A DNA stretch of 64,000 nt from Gephyromycinifex aptenodytis (GTDB lineage Bacteria > Actinomycetota > Actinomycetes > Actinomycetales > Dermatophilaceae): positions 2,418,001 to 2,482,000 of the forward strand of contig NZ_CP051155.1 in NCBI RefSeq assembly GCF_012277275.1. Direction: 5' to 3'. Made by a program: the position numbers and the translations under genes. Each line of letters begins with the position of its first letter. The first letter of the stretch is position 1. The notes beneath the pieces are model-generated. The model was not told the DNA's origin and searched no databases. It worked only from the letters and a program-made list of their open reading frames with translations. Positions 44,627-52,082 of the stretch are shown in pieces.

Positions 44627-45556
44627 TCAGTCGCCGGCGATACTGCGCCCCACCTGTTCCAGGTTCTCTTCTTCTTCCTTCTTCTCTCCGCGGCGCTTCA
44701 GTAGTGAGATCCCGGGCATGCCCTGCATCGCGGTGCTGAGGTCTTCCACGGCTGCCAGGATCGAGCGCACATCAGGGCCCACCCGGTCCAGTTTCGAGAG
44801 CATCGGCAGGATGTCCTCATCGAGCGCCCTGAGCAGTTCCGGCAGCCGATCGATCATCCCGGAGAGGGCTTCCACCTCAACGGCTTCCACCCGAGACAAC
44901 ACGTCGTTCGCTAGCGGTGCAGCGCGCTGGACCACCGGCTGGAGTTGCCCGAGCATCGCCTTGCCCGAATCGAGCAGGGATTCAGCCCCGCCCACCAGCA
45001 CGGCAGCATCGGCCGCAGTCGAGCCTGCTGAACCCACCAGTGAATCGGCCTTGCCGAGCAGGTTGGATGAGTCCTGGAGCATTCCGTCGGCCTTGCCCAG
45101 GACCCCGGAGGAGGTCGCCAGCATCCCGTCGGCTTTGCCGAGCAGACCTGCTGAGGCGTCCAGCGTTTCATCTGCGCGGATGAGCACACCGCCTGAGGCG
45201 TCCAGGGTGGTGTCGGCTTTGGTCAGGACACCTGCTGAGGTCTCCAGGGTGGTGTCGGCCTTGGCGAGCAGACCCGTTGAGGCGTCCAGCGTTTCATCTG
45301 CGCGGATGAGCACACCGGCCGAGGCGTCCAGGGCGGCGTCAGCTTTGGCGAGCAACCCGGCGGCGTCATCCAGGGTGTCGCTCATCCGGGTCACCGATAC
45401 CTCGAAGCGATCCAGGAGCTTTTCGACGCGGGTCATCACATCGCCCGCGCGGGAGACGAGCTCGACAATCTCGGATAAGTCGACAACGACGTCAGCTACC
45501 CCGTTACGCACGCTGGCGGCCGCAGAAAGCAGGTCGGAAGGACCGATAAATCGCAT
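44627..45556 (-). CDS. Protein with tandem 14-residue helical repeats
   Basis: Unrecognised 309-residue protein, almost wholly helical and without signal peptide. Residues 66-177 form eight tandem 14-residue units of pattern xGLLxKADxTLDAS, two heptads each, which would build a long coiled coil or amphipathic rod. The N-terminal 60 residues (VADVVVDLSEIVELVSRAGDVMTRVEKLLDRFEVSV) and the following part (LLDSGKAMLGQLQPVVQRAAPLANDVLSRVEAVEVEALSGMIDRLPELLRALDEDILPMLSKL) resemble actinomycete proteins sometimes annotated as ribulose-1,5-bisphosphate-carboxylase-like or methyl-accepting-like helical proteins. The end is KKEEEE-rich. Function unknown. Confidence 0.7.
   Translation of the reverse strand: MRFIGPSDLLSAAASVRNGVADVVVDLSEIVELVSRAGDVMTRVEKLLDRFEVSVTRMSDTLDDAAGLLAKADAALDASAGVLIRADETLDASTGLLAKADTTLETSAGVLTKADTTLDASGGVLIRADETLDASAGLLGKADGMLATSSGVLGKADGMLQDSSNLLGKADSLVGSAGSTAADAAVLVGGAESLLDSGKAMLGQLQPVVQRAAPLANDVLSRVEAVEVEALSGMIDRLPELLRALDEDILPMLSKLDRVGPDVRSILAAVEDLSTAMQGMPGISLLKRRGEKKEEEENLEQVGRSIAGD
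45026..45361 (-). repeat. Eight tandem 42-bp units in coding sequence
   Basis: The units code for 14 residues each. Units 1 and 4, 2 and 5, and 3 and 6 are most alike, so the array also has a 126-bp higher-order period; units 2 and 5 share a near-identical stretch of over 30 bases. This points to past duplication of a three-unit block. Confidence 0.8.
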
Positions 45557-45558
45557 GC

Positions 45559-45612
45559 GGTCATCATGACGGTAGTCATGCCTTCCCGCCCAACCGCGAT
45601 TTGGTCATCATG
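45559..45612. promoter_or_regulatory. Repeated GGTCATCATG and ATGAC-N4-GTCAT in divergent gap
   Basis: GGTCATCATG occurs at 45559-45568 and 45603-45612, and an inverted repeat ATGAC-GGTA-GTCAT at 45565-45578. The 61-bp gap between the repeat-protein gene and the dehydrogenase gene is short, so these may be operator sites. The binding protein is unknown. Confidence 0.3.
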
Positions 45613-45617
45613 GGGGT

Positions 45618-46667
45618 ATGACGACGCATCGAATCGCACTCATCCCCGGCGACGGTATCGGCACGGAAGTGTTGCCGCCTGCCTGCGCGGTGCTCGACGC
45701 GATGGGAAAGCGGCACGGTTTCCGATTGGAGTACCAGCAGTTCGACTGGTCCTGCGAACGGTACGCAGCCACCGGCTCGATGATGCCCGCAGACGGGCTG
45801 AGCCAGCTCGCGCAGTTCGACTCCATCCTGCTCGGAGCTGTCGGCTACCCGGGGGTGGCCGACGATGTGTCGCTGTGGGGGTTGCTCATCCCGATCCGTC
45901 GCGGTTTCGACCAGTACATCAACCTGCGCCCGATCCGGGTCTTCGAAGGTGTGCCCGGACCGCTGCGAGAGGCCGAAGGCACCGACATCGTCATCGTGCG
46001 CGAGAACGTGGAGGGCGAGTACAGCGAGATCGGCGGCCGGATGGGTCGCGGCACCCCCGAGGAGATGGCCATCCAGCAGTCGGTCTTCACCCGACGTGGG
46101 ATCACCCGCGTCGTCGACTACGCCTTGGACGTGGCCGAGGAGCGCGGCAAGAACCTGTGCTCGGCGACGAAGAGCAACGGAATCATCCACACCATGCCGT
46201 TCTGGGATGAGGTCGTGGCGCAACGCTGCGAGGAGCGACCCGCCATCACCTGGGGGTCCGAACACATCGACGCCCTGGCCGCCAAACTCGTGCTCAACCC
46301 GCGCCGCTACGACGTGATCGTGGCGAGCAACCTCTTCGGCGACATCCTGTCCGACCTCGCCGCCGGGGTCGCGGGAAGCATCGGCATCGCCCCGGCCGGG
46401 AACATCAACCCTGAACGCGAACACCCCTCGATGTTCGAGCCGGTCCACGGCAGCGCCCCGGACATCGCTGGCGAAGGTATCGCCAACCCGCTCGGTGCGA
46501 TCTGGGCGGCGGCGATGATGCTGGAGCATCTCGGGCACGACGAGGCGGCCGACCAGGTAGTCGAAGGTATCGGCCGGCTCCTTGCCACCTCGCCGGTGCG
46601 CACCCCTGACCTAGGCGGCTCCGCCTCCACCCAGGAGGTGACCCGAGCGCTGCTGGAAATCCTCTGA
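45618..46667 (+). CDS. D-malate/tartrate dehydrogenase family protein
   Basis: Decarboxylating beta-hydroxyacid dehydrogenase of 349 residues. Seen: IALIPGDGIGTEVLP at the N-terminus, FDQYINLRPIRVFEGV with the substrate arginines, VRENVEGEYSEIGGRM, the metal-binding DVIVASNLFGDILSDLAAGVAGSIGIAPAGNI and the NAD loop EPVHGSAPDIAGEGIANP. The segment GAVGYPGVADDVSLWGLLIPIRRGFDQY matches DmlA/tartrate dehydrogenases rather than LeuB or Icd. It should turn D-malate into pyruvate and CO2 with NAD. The ATG sits two bases after a G-run, with no proper ribosome spacing; leaderless translation is possible. Confidence 0.88.
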   Translation: MTTHRIALIPGDGIGTEVLPPACAVLDAMGKRHGFRLEYQQFDWSCERYAATGSMMPADGLSQLAQFDSILLGAVGYPGVADDVSLWGLLIPIRRGFDQYINLRPIRVFEGVPGPLREAEGTDIVIVRENVEGEYSEIGGRMGRGTPEEMAIQQSVFTRRGITRVVDYALDVAEERGKNLCSATKSNGIIHTMPFWDEVVAQRCEERPAITWGSEHIDALAAKLVLNPRRYDVIVASNLFGDILSDLAAGVAGSIGIAPAGNINPEREHPSMFEPVHGSAPDIAGEGIANPLGAIWAAAMMLEHLGHDEAADQVVEGIGRLLATSPVRTPDLGGSASTQEVTRALLEIL

Positions 46668-46728
46668 GCGCTGCGGCTGCCCTGACGGCTCGCGGGGCGG
46701 GGCGAGTCGCCCCGTCTACGGTGGGCGG

Positions 46729-47916
46729 GTGACTGCGTCCACCGCCCTACCCACGGTCCGCCAGGGCCGAGCCCGCCGGTTTCGGGAGTGGGCGTTCGTT
46801 GCTGCGGCGGCCGGGATCAGCACCGCCCTGTTGTCGGCGCTGGGTGGCCCGTCGCCGGTGCTGTTCGGGTGTCTCTTCGGCGCGCTGGTCGTGGTAGTCG
46901 CCGGGCTGGCCGCACCGAGCTTGCCCGCGCCGCTGGCGACCCTGGCCCAAGCACTGCTCGGTGCCTCGACCGGTGCCATCATCGACCCGGCCACGCTGGC
47001 AGGACTCGTGGCGCATGCCGCTCCGGTGGCCGCGGCGGTCGTGGCCACCATCGTTGTGAGCATCCTCATCGGTCAGGTGCTACGGCTGCACCGCGCCGTC
47101 ACCGCGGCTACCGCCACGTTCGCTTTCATCGCCGGTGGCGCCTCGGGAATCACTGCTGTCGCCACCGAGCTCGGCGCCGATGACCGGGTGGTGGCCGTGG
47201 TGCAGTACCTGCGGGTGCTCATCATCATCGTGGGGATGCCGGTGGTGGCTGCGGTTGCCTTCGGCGCCCCCCTGATCGGGGAGGGCAGTGAGCACGAGAG
47301 CGTCTCATCCGCTGCCGCCAGCGCGATCCTCACCGCCTTGAGCTGGCAAGGCCTGCTCTTCACAGCGGTCAGTGTCGGGGTCGGTCTGCTGTTGGCGCGG
47401 CTGGTGCGCTTCCCCGCGGCCAACCTGCTCGGACCGTTACTGGTGTCGGCGGTCCTGGCCGTGAACGGCGGTTTCGGCGTGCTGACGGCGCAGGTGCCTC
47501 GCCTGTTCGAGGTGATCGCCTTCGCCCTTATCGGTCTCATGGTCGGGCTGCGTTTCACTCGCGCCAGCCTGGTGTCGATAGCAAGGCTCCTGCCGAGCGC
47601 GCTCGCACTGATCCTGCTGCTCATCGCCATCTCGGCCGGCTTCGGCATGCTGCTGGCCAGATGGATCGGGGTAAGCGCCATCGACGGTTATCTCGCCACC
47701 ACCCCCGGTGGGTTGTACGCCGTGCTGGTCACCGCGGGGATCGCCGGGGCAGACGTCACCTTCGTCCTGGGGGTGCAGGTCGTCCGCCTGTTGTTGGTGC
47801 TCGCCCTGGCCCCGGTGCTCGCCGCCTGGTTCCGGCGTCGCGCTTCACCCGGGCATGCTGCATCGGCCCGGGGGGCAGCCTCGCACCCCTTTCTCGGTGG
47901 CGGCAGCGAGAACTAG
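46729..47916 (+). CDS. AbrB-family integral membrane protein
   Basis: Membrane protein of 395 residues with about ten helices in two related halves, each with Gly/Ala-rich segments (GLAAPSLPAPLATLAQALLGASTGAIIDPATL; RLFEVIAFALIGLMVGLRFTRASL). This is the AbrB/'ammonia monooxygenase' membrane family, unrelated to the AbrB transcription factor; its transport function is not established. The helix GYLATTPGGLYAVLVTAGIAGADVTFVLGVQVVRLLLVL is typical. It follows the malate dehydrogenase by 61 bases, suggesting a joint role in uptake of the substrate. Confidence 0.85.
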   Translation: MTASTALPTVRQGRARRFREWAFVAAAAGISTALLSALGGPSPVLFGCLFGALVVVVAGLAAPSLPAPLATLAQALLGASTGAIIDPATLAGLVAHAAPVAAAVVATIVVSILIGQVLRLHRAVTAATATFAFIAGGASGITAVATELGADDRVVAVVQYLRVLIIIVGMPVVAAVAFGAPLIGEGSEHESVSSAAASAILTALSWQGLLFTAVSVGVGLLLARLVRFPAANLLGPLLVSAVLAVNGGFGVLTAQVPRLFEVIAFALIGLMVGLRFTRASLVSIARLLPSALALILLLIAISAGFGMLLARWIGVSAIDGYLATTPGGLYAVLVTAGIAGADVTFVLGVQVVRLLLVLALAPVLAAWFRRRASPGHAASARGAASHPFLGGGSEN

Positions 47917-48036
47917 GGCTAATCACCCCGAAGCGGCGGTGCGGACCGGCGCGTTCGGAAGCTCCCTTCGGGGCGGCCGGATCTCCACGGTGACCGGGTC
48001 TGGTCAGGCGGTCCCGGTGTGACAGAGCTTTGTTGC

Positions 48037-48645
48037 TCAGGCGTGACGCAGGATGGCGACGACGAAGTCCGAGTCGGCGCGCAGCGGGCGAAGATCCCAG
48101 GTGGACAGCATCAGCTCCTCGGCCAGGCCGGCGCCGACGACGTCCGCGCGGAAGGCGTCCAAGGGGTACCCGCGGTCCAGGCCGAAGCCGATGGCGGCCC
48201 GCCCTTGCGGGGCCAGGTGCGCCGCGAACCGGCTCAGCACCTCGCGTTGGGTGCCCGGGGCTACAAAGGTCAGGACATTGCCGGCGCAGACGATGGCGTC
48301 GAACGGTTGGCTGATGCCGGCAGCGGGCAGGTCCAGTTCGCTCAGGTCCTGGGCCAGCCAGGTCGGGCCCGGGTAGTCGTGTTCGGCAGCCTCGATAAGT
48401 GCCGGGTCCACGTCGACCCCCACCACCGTGTGGCCGACCTCGTACAGGTAGCCGCCCACCCGGCCCGGCCCGCAACCGGCGTCCAGGATGCGTGCGCTTC
48501 GGCCCACCATGGCGTCGATCATCCGCGCTTCACCGGCGAGGTCCTGCCCCTGCGCCGCCATTGTGCGGAAGCGCTCGATATACCACGTGGAGTGGTCGGG
48601 GTTGGCTTCGATTCGCCGCTCCCATTCAGTGATACGTCGAGGCAT
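48037..48645 (-). CDS. Class I SAM-dependent methyltransferase
   Basis: Soluble methyltransferase of 202 residues. Motif I is ARILDAGCGPGRVGGYLYEVGHTVVGVDVDPALIEAAEH, followed by the acidic motif II and FDAIVCAGNVLTFVAP (motif IV). The N-terminus WERRIEANPDHSTWYIERFRTMAAQG is of the kind found in NodS-like N-methyltransferases and small sugar methyltransferases; by eye I cannot choose between them. It is the last gene of a five-gene operon, 34 bases after the glycosyltransferase, so its substrate is probably the product of that glycosyltransferase and the deacetylase. Confidence 0.88.
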   Translation of the reverse strand: MPRRITEWERRIEANPDHSTWYIERFRTMAAQGQDLAGEARMIDAMVGRSARILDAGCGPGRVGGYLYEVGHTVVGVDVDPALIEAAEHDYPGPTWLAQDLSELDLPAAGISQPFDAIVCAGNVLTFVAPGTQREVLSRFAAHLAPQGRAAIGFGLDRGYPLDAFRADVVGAGLAEELMLSTWDLRPLRADSDFVVAILRHA

Positions 48646-48679
48646 GGCTGCTTCTCCTTATGGGGTCGGGTCGCCCCAT

Positions 48680-49531
48680 TCAACCAGCGACGGGTTCGCT
48701 CAGGCTCGGCAGGTGCTGCTCCCGCTCGGCCAACGCGGCCAACAGCGCGCCCAGCCCGTGGTCGGCCCGCCCCGGCATCCGGGCCGAAGTCAGGACGATG
48801 GGGGCGTGCGGTGTCGCAACGGTGTGCCCGGCAGCTCGCAACGCCTGCAACAGTTCCCGCTCCTCACCGTGAGGGGCTGGCGGGAACCCGCCGACGGCTG
48901 TGTAGGCCGACAATCGGACTGCGAGGTTGGCCGCGTAGGCGTGGTCATGGCTGGAACCGTGGATCCCGGCCGCCACGATGCGCTCATACGCCGCGCGGGC
49001 AGCCTCATCGGCGTGCCAGCCCTGCAACGCGACCAAGCCGGCCACCGCGTCGGCGCGGCTGTGCTGCGCCGCTGCCAACAATCCGGTGACCCAATCGGTA
49101 GGCACCCGGGAGTCGGCGTCGGTGGAGAACACCCACGCCTCGGGGGTGATCCACGGGTGCTCCGCAGCGCGGGTCACCAGACGGTGCCGAACCGCCCCCA
49201 CCGGGCCGGGGCCATCGTCGGGCACGACGATGGCGGCCACCTGCCGGGGCAGGCGCTGCATCGCCTCGCGGGCCCGCGCTGCGGTCTCATCGGTGCAGCG
49301 ATGGGCTGCCACCAGCACCAGGGCACGATCCGCGGCCCCGACGCGTTGGGCGTGCGCGATCGCTCGCAGCACCGCGTGCACGCACGAGCTGATCAGCTCG
49401 GCCTCCTCATGAGCCGGTATCGCGACGGCTATCCGCACCGGGCCGGCTTCTGCGCGGGGCAACTCCTCGCGGGCGCTGGTGATCTCGGTGACGGTGCCCG
49501 CAGGCCGACAGGACGCCCTGTTCGGGGTCAT
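48680..49531 (-). CDS. Family 2-type glycosyltransferase
   Basis: GT-A fold glycosyltransferase of 283 residues. The nucleotide-binding start is RIAVAIPAHEEAELISSCVHAVLRAI, with VLVAAHRCTDETA and the DxD metal motif in WVFSTDADSRVPTDWVTGLLAAAQ; ANLAVRLSAYTAVGGFPPAPHGEERELLQAL carries the ED-like acceptor region. No membrane helix, so it acts in the cytosol, and not as a processive synthase. Its ATG overlaps the stop of the deacetylase fusion gene (ATGA), showing translational coupling. Confidence 0.88.
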   Translation of the reverse strand: MTPNRASCRPAGTVTEITSAREELPRAEAGPVRIAVAIPAHEEAELISSCVHAVLRAIAHAQRVGAADRALVLVAAHRCTDETAARAREAMQRLPRQVAAIVVPDDGPGPVGAVRHRLVTRAAEHPWITPEAWVFSTDADSRVPTDWVTGLLAAAQHSRADAVAGLVALQGWHADEAARAAYERIVAAGIHGSSHDHAYAANLAVRLSAYTAVGGFPPAPHGEERELLQALRAAGHTVATPHAPIVLTSARMPGRADHGLGALLAALAEREQHLPSLSEPVAG

Positions 49532-51309
49532 CGGCCGAGGTAGGTCGCGTCCGCGTCGGCGTTCTGCTGCCGCACGTACAACTCCAGGTCGTGCAGGCCG
49601 CGCGTGAGGTCTTCGTCGTAGGCCAGACCTGCCGGGCCGACGATACGCCGGGCGTGTTCGCACAACCGAAGCACCGCGGCAGCGACCCCGGCACGCACCT
49701 CGGTGCAGACATCGCGCAGGTGACTGATCGCGGCATCGTCGATGTCTGAATCCTCGCTCGAAAGCAGCGCCTCGAGTTGGTCGGCGCCTAGCCGCACCAG
49801 GCTCATAGCGGCGGCGAGTTCGGTGCGCATATGACCCAGCCGTAAAGCACGCGAGGGCGCCGGGGGTGCGCTGGCCACTGCCTCGTGAACCAGATCGAGG
49901 ATGCGGGCACCGCCACCGGCCCACACTGCCGCCACCCCCACCCCGCCGGGGAAGAACCCGGGGCGTTGCAGATACCAGTTGTCCGCCCCGATGCGCGCGG
50001 ACTCCGCCGCGTGCAACCCCTCGAGTTCGATGGTGTGCGAACGGCTCACCGCCATCGCCGAGGTCCGCCACTGGGAGGTGTCCACCGGCCAGGCAGCTAC
50101 CGCCAGGTCCAGCAGCACATGAGTCTCCGCGCCCGTCCACACCGGGACCAGGGCGCGGTCCAGCACCCCGGCGCCGGAAGCGAACCGCAGCGTCCCCTCG
50201 ATCTGCCAGCCGTTGTCGGCGGAGGTGGCGCGCAGACCGGTGGCGTGGCTACGCGAAGCCCACACCCCGTACAGGGCCGCTACGGGGGGTTGCGCGCCAG
50301 CCTGGGCGAGGATCCGAAGGGCGTCGATATGCCCTTCGACCAGCCGCGCCAGGGGTATATCGGTGCGCCCCAGCGCGATCAGGCCGGTTACCAGGTGGGG
50401 CCAGTCGAGCTCGGCCCACGGCAGCGAGGCATCCAGGTGTCGCATCGCGTCAGCGGTTTGGGCGGGGTCGGGGTCGTGACGCGGATAGTCCTGCGGCAGG
50501 TCGAAGGGCGGCGGCACCGGGTGGAGCGCAAGCAGCCCGTCGGACCAACTCGCACCGGCGGCGTGGAGGACAGGAATGTCCATCGTGATCGCTAGCTGTT
50601 CATTGTGATGTTCATGGAAGGCAGGCGGAAGGATCGCCGTCACGTTGGAGTGCAGCGGTTCGAGCTGGGATTGAAAGCATCCCAGCGCTGCTGCGCGGTC
50701 GGCTTCAGCCGTGTCGTCGGTGTGGACACGGTGCAATTGGGCACCGGAACGCTCGAAGGAGGAGCAGGCGCCCCAGAAGGTCAGCCAGACGGGGTACTCG
50801 ATGAGTGGGATGCCCAGTTCATAGGCAATCCAGGCTGCGGCGCGGCCCGCGGCCATGTGATCGGGGTGGGGGTCGGCGCGCCACGGCGCCAGGATCGCCG
50901 CTGCATCCTTGGCGTACTCGCCGATGAGTTCGCGGGCCCGGGCATGATGGTCGCGGACCAGCCCGTCGGGCACGTCGGCCACGTGTCCGGCCTGGACGTG
51001 CAGGTGCTCCAGGGCGGCGTGCCATTCCAGTTCGCGGCGTTCGCCGATGCCCTCGATGGTGATGCCGAGGTGATCGAGGCAGGCCTCGCCTCTGGTCAGG
51101 CAGAGGGCATGAACCGGGCCGATATCGCGTGCCCACTGACTGATGAGGCGTCCGGCGCCGAGCGTCTCGTCATCGGGGTGGGCGCTGATCACCAGCAGCG
51201 TGCCCGAGGCTGCGCCGCTCAGATCCGCCAGCGTGCTCGCGCGTGCTTGTTCGCGGGTTCGAGCCCACACATCCGCGGGGTTGCCTGGGGGCGTCGCAAG
51301 TAATGGCAC
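49528..51309 (-). CDS. PIG-L deacetylase fused to acyl-CoA-dehydrogenase-like domain
   Basis: Two-domain cytosolic protein of 593 residues. Residues 35-260 are a PIG-L/LmbE N-deacetylase with zinc motif AHPDDE (43-48) and HPDH (148-151), the family that removes acetyl groups from GlcNAc-type substrates. Residues about 285-593 resemble acyl-CoA dehydrogenases: GWQIEGTLRFASGAGVLDRALVPV (middle domain) and RGLHDLELYVRQQNADADATYLGR (last helices). The usual catalytic Glu of that family could not be placed. GTG start at 51309 with a weak ribosome site. Elsewhere these two activities are usually separate genes, so the fusion implies they act on one substrate. Confidence 0.85.
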   Translation of the reverse strand: MPLLATPPGNPADVWARTREQARASTLADLSGAASGTLLVISAHPDDETLGAGRLISQWARDIGPVHALCLTRGEACLDHLGITIEGIGERRELEWHAALEHLHVQAGHVADVPDGLVRDHHARARELIGEYAKDAAAILAPWRADPHPDHMAAGRAAAWIAYELGIPLIEYPVWLTFWGACSSFERSGAQLHRVHTDDTAEADRAAALGCFQSQLEPLHSNVTAILPPAFHEHHNEQLAITMDIPVLHAAGASWSDGLLALHPVPPPFDLPQDYPRHDPDPAQTADAMRHLDASLPWAELDWPHLVTGLIALGRTDIPLARLVEGHIDALRILAQAGAQPPVAALYGVWASRSHATGLRATSADNGWQIEGTLRFASGAGVLDRALVPVWTGAETHVLLDLAVAAWPVDTSQWRTSAMAVSRSHTIELEGLHAAESARIGADNWYLQRPGFFPGGVGVAAVWAGGGARILDLVHEAVASAPPAPSRALRLGHMRTELAAAMSLVRLGADQLEALLSSEDSDIDDAAISHLRDVCTEVRAGVAAAVLRLCEHARRIVGPAGLAYDEDLTRGLHDLELYVRQQNADADATYLGR

Positions 51310-51339
51310 GAAGGGCGAAGTACCCCCAATGCCGACAAA

Positions 51340-52026
51340 TCAATCAGCTCGGGCGGCGCGCGCCAATGCGTCCTGCACGTCGCTCAGGGGCGGGCCGAGG
51401 ACCGGGTCGCGTCGAGTGAAGACATCCCACGCCGCTTTGAGCGCCGCCGCACGTTCTCGTAGCCGGCCTTCGTCCCACACCCGGGGCGCGTAGGCCCGCA
51501 TGGTCTCGTCGCCGACGCCGATCGCGTCCAACCCCAGGCTGCGACAGATCGCCAGAGCGCGGGGCAGGTGGTAGGTCTGGCTGACCACGACCAGGTCCTG
51601 AAGGCCGAAGATACGTTGCGCCCGGGCGCAGGAGTCGTAGGTGTCGCGACCGGCGTAGTCGGCCACGATGCTCTCGGCGGGCACCCCCACCGAGAGCAGG
51701 TAGCGACGCATCGCGGTGGGTTCGTCGTAGTGGGTGCTCCTGTTGTCTCCCGAGACGAGGATGACCTGCACTTTGCGGCGGTGCCACAGGTCGGCGGCCA
51801 CATCAAGGCGGGCCGCCAGGAAGGGCGTGGGCTTGCCGTCCGGTTGCACGCCGGCACCGAGAACCAACGCCACCGGGCGTGGCGGCACGGTAGTGGCCCG
51901 CATCTGCTGCCCGCGCGAGGCCAGATGTACCCAGGTATTGGTGGCGCCAAGGAGCACCAGCAGAGTGAACGCGCACACGGACGCGCCCAGGCCGAGCACA
52001 CGGGCGGGGCTGCGTTTGCGGCGCAC
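51340..52026 (-). CDS. YdcF/SanA-family membrane protein (DUF218)
   Basis: Protein of 228 residues with one N-terminal membrane helix (VLGLGASVCAFTLLVLLGAT) and an extracytoplasmic DUF218 domain: VALVLGAGVQPDGKPTPFLAARLDVAADLWHRRKVQVILVSGDN, with the family's acidic and Glu/Asp-Tyr segment DEPTAMRRYLLSVGVPAESIVADYAGRDTYDSCARAQRIFG. SanA and YdcF are linked to envelope integrity and cell-wall precursor handling, without a proven reaction. It sits 30 bases before the deacetylase fusion and 56 after the uridylyltransferase, inside the operon. GTG start. Confidence 0.88.
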   Translation of the reverse strand: MRRKRSPARVLGLGASVCAFTLLVLLGATNTWVHLASRGQQMRATTVPPRPVALVLGAGVQPDGKPTPFLAARLDVAADLWHRRKVQVILVSGDNRSTHYDEPTAMRRYLLSVGVPAESIVADYAGRDTYDSCARAQRIFGLQDLVVVSQTYHLPRALAICRSLGLDAIGVGDETMRAYAPRVWDEGRLRERAAALKAAWDVFTRRDPVLGPPLSDVQDALARAARAD

Positions 52027-52082
52027 GCCCGCGATGGGGGCGCCAGCAGTCGGTGCGCCCCCGCTCGGGTCGGGAGAGTTCG

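Noticed and set aside
45026-45361. CRISPR-like or satellite repeat
   Set aside because: The 42-bp units are in frame, diverged and without spacers; they encode a helical repeat.
49532-50140. Upstream extension of the glycosyltransferase frame
   Set aside because: Overlaps the deacetylase fusion and is Arg/Gly-rich; the ATGA-overlapping ATG at 49531 gives the right N-terminus.
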